Notes: generated from the sequence alone by a model not told the origin. A stretch of DNA of 64,000 bases from Prochlorococcus sp. AG-363-P08 (GCA_003278195.1 QCGE01000007.1:1-64000); one strand, 5' to 3'. Counted from the stretch's first letter, positions 48,866 to 57,615 are shown. Program-made: numbers and translations.

Positions 48866-49719
48866 CTGTTTATTTGAATCTCATCTGTCATTTTGGCTCT
48901 TCGTCGTTCCAAAAGCATTGGGACTGCCGCTGATGCCACATTTAGTGATTCCACCGCTGAGCTATGAGGCAAGGTTATTTCATGAGTACAGCGTCGCTTA
49001 AGAAGAGGATGAAGTCCAGAGCCTTCATTTCCAAGCACTAAAACAGTCGGGATAGTCCAATCAAGTTCCCAATAAGGCAGTACCTTCTTTGCACTAGAGG
49101 TTCCAGGAACAGAAGTTGCGACAACTTGATAACCCCTATCTGCTTGATTGCTCAATCTATTTGCTAGTTCTTCTAAAGCAACTTCTTCATTTACACCCAA
49201 TCTCTCATATGGAAGCTTAAGGACTGCTCCAGATGATGCTCTCAGAACCTTTTGATTGAGTGGGTCGACTCCTAATGCAAGCCACAGGACATCTACATCT
49301 GCTGCAAGTGCTGTACGAAATAAATTGCCTAAATTACCTGGATCCTGTAATCGATCAAGCGCTAAGACCAAGTCAACGGAATCCCGAGGCTTCGGCAAGC
49401 CATCTAATGGGAGAAGAGCTGCTACACCATCAGGGTTTTTAAGAGACAATGCAGCTTCAAGTACAGAATTAGTTACTTCTATTAAAAGAGTTGAATCAGA
49501 AATAGAGTCCAAAAAGCCAGGATGCTTTCTCAGCCAATCAGCTGTAGCAAAAACCTCCAAAGGAGATACCGAACTTTCTATTGCCTCTTTTAATAGATTT
49601 GTTCCCTCAACCAAAAAAATTGAATTCTCTTCTCGTGCTTCTCGAGTGGAAAGAGCTTTTAATCGCCTTACCAAAGGATTACGGCGACTTGAAATTAATG
49701 GGGAATCATTTAACTGAAT
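48862..49719 (-). CDS. SpoU/TrmH-family RNA 2'-O-methyltransferase
   Basis: SPOUT-family methyltransferase. The N-terminal substrate-binding domain reads LISSRRNPLVRRLKAL, then the knot region ALDRLQDPGNLGNLFRTA, VLVLGNEGSGLHPL and LPHSSAVESLNVASAA. Canonical starts place the first codon at a TTG (49674), but this cuts off the conserved ISSRRNP lead-in. Upstream in frame lies an ATT at 49719 preceded by AGGAGG at the ideal 8-nt spacing, so an ATT start giving about 285 residues is likely. The rRNA/tRNA target is not predictable. It ends in an overlap with lpdA (GTGA). Confidence 0.88.
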   Translation of the reverse strand: MQLNDSPLISSRRNPLVRRLKALSTREAREENSIFLVEGTNLLKEAIESSVSPLEVFATADWLRKHPGFLDSISDSTLLIEVTNSVLEAALSLKNPDGVAALLPLDGLPKPRDSVDLVLALDRLQDPGNLGNLFRTALAADVDVLWLALGVDPLNQKVLRASSGAVLKLPYERLGVNEEVALEELANRLSNQADRGYQVVATSVPGTSSAKKVLPYWELDWTIPTVLVLGNEGSGLHPLLKRRCTHEITLPHSSAVESLNVASAAVPMLLERRRAKMTDEIQINR

Positions 49720-49727
49720 GTCTACAT

Positions 49728-49733
49728 CCTCCT
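49728..49733 (-). promoter_or_regulatory. Shine-Dalgarno AGGAGG for the ATT-started spoU gene
   Basis: Perfect AGGAGG overlapping the stop codon of the upstream gene (TAGGAGG). It is 8 nt from the in-frame ATT at 49719. The nearby out-of-frame ATGs run into stops within a few codons, so it most plausibly serves the ATT start. Confidence 0.6.
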
Positions 49734-49980
49734 AAAAGACTTGATGGTTCCTAACTTTAAAATCCTTACTAACTATCAATTGCTCATCCTTCACATGAAT
49801 CCCATTTACAACAGTAATTTCACCCATAACACCCTCACTTGATAGGTTCTGAATCATTTCTTTTACAATAGTACTTTCAACCATCGACTTATCAATCTTC
49901 TCAGGACTCAGTCTTTCAAGAAGCTCACCAAGCTTTAAAGCAACTAAATCAGATGAGTTGGAAATTTGCAATAAAATCAT
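49732..49980 (-). CDS. Conserved hypothetical protein, 82 aa
   Basis: Small soluble acidic protein, MILLQISNSSDLVALKLGEL and onward, with a helix (LKLGELLERLSPEKID) and a beta-like C-terminal half (EGVMGEITVVNGIHVKDEQLIVSKD). No signal peptide or known motif. It is in the same frame as the SpoU methyltransferase, ends with a TAG that overlaps its Shine-Dalgarno sequence, and is four codons upstream of its ATT start. It looks like a small picocyanobacterial conserved protein, cotranscribed with spoU and lpdA. Confidence 0.65.
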   Translation of the reverse strand: MILLQISNSSDLVALKLGELLERLSPEKIDKSMVESTIVKEMIQNLSSEGVMGEITVVNGIHVKDEQLIVSKDFKVRNHQVF

Positions 49981-50206
49981 CTCTAAAAATGGTTTCTTTA
50001 CTAACTAATAATAATTGGGAAGGATGTATTTAGATTCTAAATTTTAATTTATAAATAGTTGCGTATATAGACCGGATCTAAGAAAAAGGTTTTGAGAACT
50101 TGATAAAAATAGAAAGCCATGCCTAGTGCTTGATTGAAGTGTGCAAAAAATAGTCAGCTCTTTCGGTAATTGAAATCACTAAGCAATTCCTCTAAGAATT
50201 TAAAAA

Positions 50207-50290
50207 TGCGGATGAGGAGACTTGAACTCCTATGGTGTTGCCACCACCGGCACCTGAAGCCGGCGCGTCTACCGATTCCGCCACATCCGC
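50207..50290 (-). tRNA. tRNA-Leu (anticodon CAG)
   Basis: On the minus strand the 5' acceptor GCGGATG pairs with CATCCGC; the discriminator base is A. The anticodon stem CCGGC/GCCGG encloses TTCAGGT, giving anticodon CAG (reads CTG). A long variable arm is present as in class II tRNAs, and the T-arm contains GTTCAAG. CCA is not encoded. No gene overlaps. Confidence 0.92.
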
Positions 50291-50424
50291 AAAGGATCTA
50301 GACGATTGCTTAGGCCAAATCCCAGACTACACAGGAGAGTTTTAAAAATTAGCCAAGCCCCCCCTGTAAAAGCAACCTTGCTTCCAAAGATTAAAAACCC
50401 ACGCAAAATACACATTTCGCCAGC

Positions 50425-50438
50425 TGTCCATATGGACA
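50425..50438. promoter_or_regulatory. Perfect 14-bp palindrome upstream of murA
   Basis: TGTCCATATGGACA is self-complementary along its whole length, about 46 bp before the murA start. It could be an operator for a dimeric regulator. The only other feature here is the 193-bp gap between tRNA-Leu and murA, which contains no other gene I can support. Confidence 0.3.
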
Positions 50439-50483
50439 TACATCTGAAACTTGGCAGAATGAAAAACCAAAGTCACTCAAAGC

Positions 50484-51779
50484 ATGCCGAATGCGGCAAC
50501 CATCTCAAAAGGGATTCTCAAGCCGCACTTTGAGATAAAAGGCCTTAGCAATCTTTCGGGTGACGTTGAAGTGAGTGGTGCCAAGAACTCTGCTCTTGTT
50601 CTTATGACTGCTTCACTTCTAACAGAAGAAGTCATAAGCCTAAATAATGTTCCTGAACTAACTGACATAAAAGGAATGGGAGAGATACTCCTGGCAATGG
50701 GAGTTGAATTAAGACAAAGTCCAAGCAGCCTGGAGCTATGCGCAAAAAATTTAAAAAATTCAGAACCACCTTACGAACTAGTTAATGGATTACGAGCAAG
50801 TTTTTTCTGCATAGGACCACTTCTTGGAAAACTCGGGCAAGCAAAAATCCCACTCCCTGGTGGCTGCAGAATCGGTGCAAGGCCTGTGATAGAACACATC
50901 AAAGGATTAAAAGCTCTTGGAGCGATAGTTACCGTTGAGCACGGAGTTGTTTCCGCATCAGTCCCTGGTACAGCTAAAAAGCTAAGAGGATCAGCAATTG
51001 TCTTGGACTGTCCCAGCGTTGGGGCAACAGAAACCATTCTCATGGCTGCAGTTCTTGCTAGCGGAAAAACAACCATCGAGAATGCCGCTCAAGAACCTGA
51101 GGTGCAAGACCTTGCAAATATGCTCAATAAAATGGGGGCTTCTATTTCTGGCGCAGGGGGGCCAACAATCACAATTAATGGTGTTGAGAAGTTAAATGGA
51201 TGTTCTTACAACGTAATACCAGATCGCATTGAAGCAGGAACCTTTCTAATAGCAGCAGCAATAACTCGTTCAACCCTACGAATTAAATCTGTTTTTCCAG
51301 ACCATTTAAGTTCAGTACTTCAAAAACTAAGAGATTGTGGTTGTGCAATAGAAATAGACGAAGATTCTATAACTATTATTCCAGGTGATATCAATGGAGT
51401 TGATATCACTACTCAACCTTTCCCAGGCTTCCCGACTGATTTACAAGCTCCCTTCATGGCTTTATTAGCGACTGCTAAGGGAACAAGTGTTGTAACGGAA
51501 AAAATCTATGAAAACCGCATGCAACATGTTGCAGAGCTGCAGAGAATGGGGGCTTCTATTCGCGTTCAAGGAAATTCAGCCGTTATTGAGGGAATCCCAC
51601 AGTTAAGTGCTGCTCCAGTTACAGGAGGTGACCTGAGATCTACAGCGGCAATGGTATTAGCAGGCCTTGCAGCTAAAGGTACAAGCAAAGTCGAAGGTCT
51701 AAATCACCTTGATCGTGGCTATGCAGAATTAGAAGTCAAACTAAATTCAGTTGGGGGTCAAATTCAAAGACTCCCATAA
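50484..51779 (+). CDS. murA: UDP-N-acetylglucosamine 1-carboxyvinyltransferase (MurA)
   Basis: First committed step of peptidoglycan synthesis: transfers enolpyruvate from PEP to UDP-GlcNAc; fosfomycin target. 431 residues of two inverse alpha/beta domains. The catalytic Cys128 lies in PGGCRIGARP, so the protein is likely fosfomycin-sensitive rather than the Asp-variant. EVSGAKNSALVLM marks the N-terminal substrate site; GLAAKGTSKVEGLNHLDRGY the C-terminal one. A 14-bp palindrome lies upstream. tRNA-Leu(CAA) follows 39 bp downstream. Confidence 0.96.
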   Translation: MPNAATISKGILKPHFEIKGLSNLSGDVEVSGAKNSALVLMTASLLTEEVISLNNVPELTDIKGMGEILLAMGVELRQSPSSLELCAKNLKNSEPPYELVNGLRASFFCIGPLLGKLGQAKIPLPGGCRIGARPVIEHIKGLKALGAIVTVEHGVVSASVPGTAKKLRGSAIVLDCPSVGATETILMAAVLASGKTTIENAAQEPEVQDLANMLNKMGASISGAGGPTITINGVEKLNGCSYNVIPDRIEAGTFLIAAAITRSTLRIKSVFPDHLSSVLQKLRDCGCAIEIDEDSITIIPGDINGVDITTQPFPGFPTDLQAPFMALLATAKGTSVVTEKIYENRMQHVAELQRMGASIRVQGNSAVIEGIPQLSAAPVTGGDLRSTAAMVLAGLAAKGTSKVEGLNHLDRGYAELEVKLNSVGGQIQRLP

Positions 51780-51818
51780 CTCAAGACAGGGTTCTGTCCT
51801 CACATAAAATCAAGGAAT

Positions 51819-51900
51819 GGGAGCGTGCCGGAATTGGTAGACGGACTCGACTCAAAATCGAGCGCCTTCGGGCATGTGGGTTCAAGTCCCACCGCTCCCA
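51819..51900 (+). tRNA. tRNA-Leu (anticodon CAA)
   Basis: The acceptor GGGAGCG pairs with CGCTCCC and the discriminator is A. The anticodon stem CTCGA/TCGAG encloses CTCAAAA, giving anticodon CAA (reads TTG). The variable arm is long, as in leucine tRNAs, and the T-arm contains GTTCAAG. CCA is not encoded. It lies 8 bp before the argD start codon. Confidence 0.93.
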
Positions 51901-51908
51901 CATCACTA

Positions 51909-53090
51909 ATGGAGACTTACAACAGATTTCCTCTTTCCATTGAAAGGGGAAAAGGTTGTTGGGTATGGGATAAAGAAGGTCGTTGTTATCTTGATGGCAT
52001 AGCAGGTATTGCAACTTGCAGCCTGGGACATAGTGACAAGGCTCTTCGCAAAGAACTTACCAAGCAGTTAGATCGTATCCAACATGTATCTAATCTTTAT
52101 CGAATTCCAGAGCAAGAGGAACTAGCAAATTACCTAGTTAAAAAAAGTTGTGCTGAAAAAGTTTTCTTCTGTAATAGCGGTGCTGAAGCCAACGAAGCAG
52201 CTATAAAACTTTCTAGAAAGTATGGACATAAAGTCAGAGGAATTGAAGAGCCTTTAATTCTCACTGCACATTCAAGTTTTCATGGAAGAACACTTGCTGC
52301 CGTTAGTGCCACAGGTCAAAAGAACTACCACAAAGGATTTGAACCACTTGTTAAAGGGTTTGAGTTCTTCAATTACAACAACATTGAGTCTTTCGAAAAG
52401 TTAGTCAATCGCCTAGAAGAGGAAAAGCCCAATATCGCATCTGTACTGATTGAACCTATTCAAGGCGAAGGTGGTGTGAATCCTGGGGATAAAGTATTTT
52501 TCCAACAACTAAGGGAAATATGTGATAGAAAAAAAATACTTCTAATCTTTGACGAAATTCAAATTGGAATGGGGAGAAGTGGTTTTTGGTGGGGCTACGA
52601 GAAGTTAGGCATAGAGCCAGATGCTTTCACAATTGCTAAGGGACTTGGAGGAGGACATGCAATAGGAGCCTTACTTGTAAAAGACAAAGCAGATCTATTC
52701 TGTCATGGTGATCATGCAAGCACCTTTGGTGGGAATCCTTTCGCCTGCAAGGCTGGTCTTACAGTCGCAAAAGAAATCACTAAAAGAAATTTACTTTCAA
52801 ATGTACAAGAACGTGGATTACAAATTGAAGAGGGGCTAAAGGGTATTTTAAACCTTTTACCAAATGACATTGAGCAAATTCGTGGTTGGGGACTGCTTCA
52901 AGGATTGGTAATCAAAAAAGACTCAAAATTAACTGCACAGATAATTGCTAGAAATGCATTAAATGAAAATCTTTTAATTGGTTCAGCGGGTCAGAAAGTT
53001 ATCAGACTTGCACCAGCACTAGTCATCAACGAACATGAGGTAAAAGAACTAATAAGCAAATTAAAGGCAGCAATTATTAATTCAATATGA
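51909..53090 (+). CDS. argD: Acetylornithine aminotransferase
   Basis: PLP-dependent class III aminotransferase of arginine synthesis (converts N-acetylglutamate semialdehyde to N-acetylornithine). FCNSGAEANEAAIKLSRKY near residue 90, the FDEIQIGMGRSG block near 210 and the PLP-lysine in FTIAKGLGGGHAIGALL near 240 are typical. The frame is open through the tRNA-Leu gene, but the ATG at 51909 (METYNRF), 8 bp after it, is the start: 393 residues. folC follows with an ATGA overlap. Confidence 0.95.
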   Translation: METYNRFPLSIERGKGCWVWDKEGRCYLDGIAGIATCSLGHSDKALRKELTKQLDRIQHVSNLYRIPEQEELANYLVKKSCAEKVFFCNSGAEANEAAIKLSRKYGHKVRGIEEPLILTAHSSFHGRTLAAVSATGQKNYHKGFEPLVKGFEFFNYNNIESFEKLVNRLEEEKPNIASVLIEPIQGEGGVNPGDKVFFQQLREICDRKKILLIFDEIQIGMGRSGFWWGYEKLGIEPDAFTIAKGLGGGHAIGALLVKDKADLFCHGDHASTFGGNPFACKAGLTVAKEITKRNLLSNVQERGLQIEEGLKGILNLLPNDIEQIRGWGLLQGLVIKKDSKLTAQIIARNALNENLLIGSAGQKVIRLAPALVINEHEVKELISKLKAAIINSI

Positions 53091-54328
53091 GTGATTTAAA
53101 AGATAAGTCTTCTGAATCTACTTTAAATGAGTTAATCCCAAAGTTCAGTAATAGAGGGTTAGTTCTTGGGTTAGATCGTATTAGGTCTGCTTTGCATCAG
53201 ATGAACGACCCTTGTGAAAATATCCCAGCAATACAAGTCATTGGGACAAATGGGAAAGGTTCAATTTGTAGCTTTATTGAAAGCTGCCTACTTAATACAA
53301 GCATAAAAGTAGGCATGACTACATCCCCTCACCTGGTGAGCTGGTGTGAAAGAATTAGAATCAATGGGGAAATGATAAGTAGTGTAGATTTAAAACATAT
53401 TTTCCTAAAACTAAAGCCAATATTTGAATATCACAAACTTACTCCTTTTGAATCTATATTAACAGTTGCTTTCGATTACTTTTCAATAAAGAAGGTAGAT
53501 ATTCTTATTTTAGAAGTAGGCTTAGGCGGGAGACTTGATGCCACTACTGTCCACCCAAACAGACCAATAATCGCTATTGGTGCAATAGGAATAGATCATT
53601 GTGAGCACCTTGGTAAAACTATAAAAGAAATAACCTTAGAGAAAATAAGTGTATTAACAGAGGGATGCCATGTAGTTAGTTGCATCCAAAAAGATGAAGT
53701 TAGAGAAATTATCGAGCAAAAGGCTAAAGAAAAAAATGCAACACTTAAATGGGTAGATCCAATTGAAAAAGATTGGGCTTTAGGCATCCCAGGAAAAATA
53801 CAACGTCAAAATGCTGCTGTTGCAAAAGGCGCCATTGAGGCACTATCCCATATAGGGTTGAAACTAAGCCAAAAAGCAATCAAAGAAGGTCTAGCCAAAG
53901 CAAAGTGGCCTGGAAGATTACAATCGGCTACATGGAAGAACTACCCATTATTAATAGATGGTGCTCATAACCCACAAGCTTCTAAGGAATTATCAATTGA
54001 AAGAAGCAATTGGAATAACCAGAAAAATGGTGTTAATTGGATAATAGGAATACAGGCGAATAAAGAAGGTCCAAAAATACTTCGAATTTTGCTCAAAAAA
54101 AATGACCTCGCATGGATCGTTCCAATACCAGGGCATAAAAGTTGGTCAAAGTTTGATCTTCAAAAAAAATGCCATGATCTTTCCGGTCAAATAAAGAATG
54201 CAAGCTCTGTTGAAGATTGTTTATTAACACTATATGAAAAAGGTTGGCCTAATCCACCTCCAGTGGTAACTGGTTCTCTTTATCTTCTTGGGGATCTCTT
54301 CTCAAAGAAATTAATTGAAACACAATGA
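53087..54328 (+). CDS. folC: Folylpolyglutamate synthase / dihydrofolate synthase
   Basis: Adds L-glutamates to folates and may condense dihydropteroate with glutamate. Mur-ligase fold: ATP-binding VIGTNGKGSICSFIE (near residue 51) and the TSPHLVSWCERIRINGE block, VGLGGRLDATTVHPNR, IGIDHCEHLGKTI and PLLIDGAHNPQASKEL near residue 285. Full length at 413 residues. The ATG overlaps the argD stop codon. It complements pabB/pabC in the folate route. Confidence 0.95.
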   Translation: MSDLKDKSSESTLNELIPKFSNRGLVLGLDRIRSALHQMNDPCENIPAIQVIGTNGKGSICSFIESCLLNTSIKVGMTTSPHLVSWCERIRINGEMISSVDLKHIFLKLKPIFEYHKLTPFESILTVAFDYFSIKKVDILILEVGLGGRLDATTVHPNRPIIAIGAIGIDHCEHLGKTIKEITLEKISVLTEGCHVVSCIQKDEVREIIEQKAKEKNATLKWVDPIEKDWALGIPGKIQRQNAAVAKGAIEALSHIGLKLSQKAIKEGLAKAKWPGRLQSATWKNYPLLIDGAHNPQASKELSIERSNWNNQKNGVNWIIGIQANKEGPKILRILLKKNDLAWIVPIPGHKSWSKFDLQKKCHDLSGQIKNASSVEDCLLTLYEKGWPNPPPVVTGSLYLLGDLFSKKLIETQ

Positions 54329-54374
54329 ACTTATTTAGATAATTTATCTACTAACAATGAATAGAATAATTATA

Positions 54375-55718
54375 TTATTCAATCCATCCCTTAAGTTTGC
54401 CTGGATTCATAAGACCATAAGGATCATATTTCTTCTTGGCTTTTACTTGATCTACATCCACAATCCCTAATCCACCCTCTTCAACAGTTAAGACATGAGG
54501 GTTAAATATAATCGCTCCTAAGTCCTTGCAATTTTCAATAACTTCATTAAGTGATTTCTCCCCGGACCATTTTATTAATGGCAAAGCAGCTAAACGTTGG
54601 CTTCCATTCTGACGAACAGACTCTAAATGCCAAAGAAGGCTATCCCCCCACCTAGCTTTTAATTCTTCCAAAGCATTTAATTCAGGCTGAGGTAGAAGCA
54701 TCTGTAGATATGTCCAGCTGGAATCCTTTGCACGCAGGTGAAGAGTTGTGTGGTTCCATGAAAGCTCTCTTAACCCAAACCCTTTTTGCTCTTTTTCTAA
54801 ACCTAAAAATCTAAAAGTTCCTCCTTTATCAGATGCTAATCGTTCAAGTGTTGACACCCCATCAGGAGATACTAGAAAAAGCAATCTGTTCTTTCCATGG
54901 GGTAAATTGTACCAATTTGGCAACTGTTCTACTATATTTTTCTCAAGCAAACTACAAAGATTAAGTTCAATCGCTGAACTTGAACAACTTAGTAGTAACT
55001 CAACTGAACTTCTCCAGTTTTCAGAATCAATGCATACCTCCTGCCAAGAAACTGCTTGAGAAGTACATAAAGTTATCGCGGTAATAATGCCATTAGTTCC
55101 ATAAGCGTGATTTAAGCCCTCAGCCTCCAAAGCATTTAATTTCAACTTTTTAGGTGTTGGCTCCAAAGTAATAATTTCCAAAGAAAGCAAGTGTCCTGGA
55201 TCCCTTAAAAAACCCCAACGGACTGAGCCAATTCCCCCCGAACCCCCAGAAAGAAAGCCACCTATTGAAGCGCTACGCCATGTACTGGGCATCAAACGCA
55301 ACTGACGCCCATGAAGAGATAAATACCTTTCTAAATCGGAAATAAGACATCCAGGTTCAACTGTTACCACCCCTGTTTCCTTATCAAAATGTCGAATATT
55401 CGATAAGGAATTCATTAGCATTACTACCCCTCCATGAAGAGGGACACATTGCCCATAATTACCAGTTCCTGAACCTCGAATCGTTAAAGAGACTTTTTTC
55501 CTTGCGCATGTCGATGCTATTAATTGAACTGCTTCTAAAGATTTTGGTCTTACAACTATTTCCGAGCAACAGTTCTTTAACCGCTGAGCTAAGACAGGTG
55601 AGTAATCGTAAAAGTCCTTAGAAAACCTAACCAATTCGGATTGGGTTGTAATCAAATCAATGTCATCAAACGATGCAAATTCATCACATAATTCTGCGAT
55701 TATCTCAGGATTTGTCAT
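54375..55718 (-). CDS. FAD-linked oxidase (GlcD/BBE-like)
   Basis: 447 residues. The FAD-binding PCMH fold is at the N-terminus: RGSGTGNYGQCVPLHGGVVMLM near residue 80, PSTWRSASIGGFLSGGSGGIGSV near residue 144 and YGTNGIITAITL near residue 207. The second half is a divergent substrate domain. Members oxidise hydroxy acids such as glycolate or D-lactate; here the substrate is unknown. It is the last of three genes with almost no spacing (3 bp from the amidohydrolase). It converges with folC across AT-rich dyads. Confidence 0.85.
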   Translation of the reverse strand: MTNPEIIAELCDEFASFDDIDLITTQSELVRFSKDFYDYSPVLAQRLKNCCSEIVVRPKSLEAVQLIASTCARKKVSLTIRGSGTGNYGQCVPLHGGVVMLMNSLSNIRHFDKETGVVTVEPGCLISDLERYLSLHGRQLRLMPSTWRSASIGGFLSGGSGGIGSVRWGFLRDPGHLLSLEIITLEPTPKKLKLNALEAEGLNHAYGTNGIITAITLCTSQAVSWQEVCIDSENWRSSVELLLSCSSSAIELNLCSLLEKNIVEQLPNWYNLPHGKNRLLFLVSPDGVSTLERLASDKGGTFRFLGLEKEQKGFGLRELSWNHTTLHLRAKDSSWTYLQMLLPQPELNALEELKARWGDSLLWHLESVRQNGSQRLAALPLIKWSGEKSLNEVIENCKDLGAIIFNPHVLTVEEGGLGIVDVDQVKAKKKYDPYGLMNPGKLKGWIE

Positions 55719-55721
55719 AAA

Positions 55722-56990
55722 TTAATCAAAAAGTTTAGGAGAGTTAAATGTAAAATTTTCCCCTTCTTCTAGAAGGACCCCATTAATAATTACCTTACGT
55801 CTTACACCGAAAGATATAACATCTGTCCAACTATTACCTTCTATAAGTAAAAAACTTGCCGGACAACCCTCATAAAAAGTTCCATCCCAGACTAAATTCA
55901 TAAGGTTTGCAGGCGAAGTAGTAAATGGGGCTAGCCCTAATCTCTCCCAGGGAGCCATTTGTGCAAAAGGAAGAGAAAAAGCCATCAAAGAAAGAATGTC
56001 ATAACTACCACCAGGGAACCACGCATCACGAACATTGTCTCCCCCCACTCCTACTATGACACCTGCTTTCTGCAGGTGATCAATAGGGGCAAATGGACGG
56101 AGATTAGGATTCAGAGATCTTCGCCCGCCTAGCAACCAACCATTAGAAAGAGGCAATGCCACTACTCCAACTCTATGGATTGCCAAACGATCGGCAAATC
56201 GACGAATTTGATCTATAGGCAATAAACCCAAGCTACTCAAATGACTGCATGTAACAGGTATTTCAATATTCATTCCATCCAAAACAATTAACAACTGCCG
56301 CAAACCAGCAGCAGGATATTTATCACTCTCATCAATATGGAAATCAACCCCACAGCCCAACTCATCTGCTAGTGAAAGCATATTTGCCAAATGTCTCTTA
56401 AAAGAACTTCCGTTAAAAGGTGGAAGAACTACTCCACCAAGTAATCCGCCTAGAGAAGCAATATCTGAAGCAAATTTCCTCCCCTCTGAAGTACTCCAAA
56501 ATTCAACAGGAGAGAGGGCAACAAATTGCAATTCTATATATCTACTCCACTTTTCCTTTAAGTGAATAAGAGCCTCCCAGCTTGGTTCATTAATTGATCC
56601 AAAGCTATCTACATGAGTCCTAATTGCACGAATACCATTTTCAAGAGCTAGTGCAAGAGCACGTTCAGCCCTTTTTGATACTGACAAATTTGTCCTAGTT
56701 TTATGTTCCGAGAAATTAGCGTCTAAAGCATCAAAATAATTTCCAGAAAAGTTTGAGAATTCGCCCCAGGAAAATGTTTTATCTAAATGTGAATGAGGTT
56801 CAACTAATCTAGGCAAGATAATTTGATTGGGAAGTTTTGATGATCTACTTACTGCTTCAATGTTTGTAACAAGACCAGAACTCAATTGCACACGTATGTG
56901 GCTGAATCCTTCTGGATTTGCATTTAAACTTAAATTCTTATCCCCAAGATTTAGCAATCCGCGAGGGACCAAAGCATCAATTTGATTCAT
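55722..56990 (-). CDS. Cytosine deaminase-like amidohydrolase (CodA family)
   Basis: 422 residues of the metal-dependent amidohydrolase superfamily. Metal site motifs: EPHSHLDKTF near residue 62, VDFHIDESDK near residue 215, a SHLSSLG histidine near residue 245, and GDNVRDAWFPGG near residue 310, closely following the order seen in cytosine deaminase. The real substrate could be cytosine, another purine/pyrimidine or an N-substituted amide. The next gene starts 3 bp after its stop; DUF4359 overlaps its start by ATGA. All three appear to be one operon. Confidence 0.85.
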   Translation of the reverse strand: MNQIDALVPRGLLNLGDKNLSLNANPEGFSHIRVQLSSGLVTNIEAVSRSSKLPNQIILPRLVEPHSHLDKTFSWGEFSNFSGNYFDALDANFSEHKTRTNLSVSKRAERALALALENGIRAIRTHVDSFGSINEPSWEALIHLKEKWSRYIELQFVALSPVEFWSTSEGRKFASDIASLGGLLGGVVLPPFNGSSFKRHLANMLSLADELGCGVDFHIDESDKYPAAGLRQLLIVLDGMNIEIPVTCSHLSSLGLLPIDQIRRFADRLAIHRVGVVALPLSNGWLLGGRRSLNPNLRPFAPIDHLQKAGVIVGVGGDNVRDAWFPGGSYDILSLMAFSLPFAQMAPWERLGLAPFTTSPANLMNLVWDGTFYEGCPASFLLIEGNSWTDVISFGVRRKVIINGVLLEEGENFTFNSPKLFD

Positions 56991-57436
56991 CTGTTTTGCA
57001 AGCTATATGACCATTCCCTATCTATATGAACTCTTATTGTGAAAAATTCACCCGCTGCTGCGAAGGTAGTAACAGTATATTTGGGTAGTTCTAAAAACTT
57101 CAAGAAATCCTCTCCACCAAAACTTGTCCTATAAATACTAAACAAACCATAATTAAATCTTTTAGTGAAATTAATAGTGATATTTGATAAAGCCTGCTTT
57201 TGTGAAGATATCAATCTTGGACAATTATCTATCCAGCCCTGCAAAACAAAAGGAAGAGCTTTGCGATTACAAAATTCTTCTGTTGCAAGTTCAACCAACT
57301 TCTCACCTGCATACCCACTGTATTCCTCAAAAGAGGGGTTTGTAAAAAGCAACACCGAGGCAGATCCAGCAATTGCAACAAAGCCAAGTAGCCAGTTGCC
57401 AGAGGGGAAAAAGCTACGACAAGAATTGTTTTTCAA
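56987..57436 (-). CDS. DUF4359 family protein with N-terminal membrane helix
   Basis: 149 residues. One hydrophobic segment (WLLGFVAIAGSASVLLF, about 14-30) near the N-terminus, then the exported domain with NPSFEEYSGYAGEKLVE (about 33-49), an FCNRK..CPRLI cysteine pair, and the IYRTSFGG block that marks DUF4359, a cyanobacterial family of unknown function. The gene ends overlapping the amidohydrolase start by ATGA and so may be coupled to it. It is divergent from tRNA-His, 38 bp away. Confidence 0.78.
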   Translation of the reverse strand: MKNNSCRSFFPSGNWLLGFVAIAGSASVLLFTNPSFEEYSGYAGEKLVELATEEFCNRKALPFVLQGWIDNCPRLISSQKQALSNITINFTKRFNYGLFSIYRTSFGGEDFLKFLELPKYTVTTFAAAGEFFTIRVHIDREWSYSLQNR

Positions 57437-57474
57437 CTTTCCTTACCGATGAATTGGTAAATTCTTACTTAAGC

Positions 57475-57548
57475 GGCGGGCGTCGCCAAGTGGTTAAGGC
57501 AGCGGCTTGTGGCGCCGCTATTCGGGGGTTCGAATCCCCTCGCTCGCC
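57475..57548 (+). tRNA. tRNA-His (anticodon GTG)
   Basis: An 8-bp acceptor GGCGGGCG/CGCTCGCC, in which the extra G-1 pairs with C73, is the tRNA-His identity element. The anticodon stem GCGGC/GCCGC encloses TTGTGGC, giving anticodon GTG. The T-arm is GGGGGTTCGAATCCCC. CCA is not encoded. Confidence 0.95.
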
Positions 57549-57568
57549 CTACTCCCTTACAAGGAAAA

Positions 57569-57605
57569 CACTTTGGAAATAAAATAGATTCCAAAGTGGC
57601 TTTTC
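57569..57605 (+). terminator. Hairpin terminator candidate after tRNA-His
   Basis: CACTTTGGAA and TTCCAAAGTG pair perfectly (10 bp) around a 10-base AT-rich loop and are followed by GCTTTTCT. It is 20 bp after the tRNA end, so it most likely terminates the tRNA transcript. Loop size and weak T-tract keep the confidence moderate. Confidence 0.5.
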
Positions 57606-57615
57606 TAAAGACCAA

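Noticed and set aside
51781-52014. A 77-codon minus-strand frame over tRNA-Leu and argD start
   Set aside because: It crosses the tRNA and an intact coding start; RARRRSILSRVRLPIPARSH is the antisense of the tRNA.
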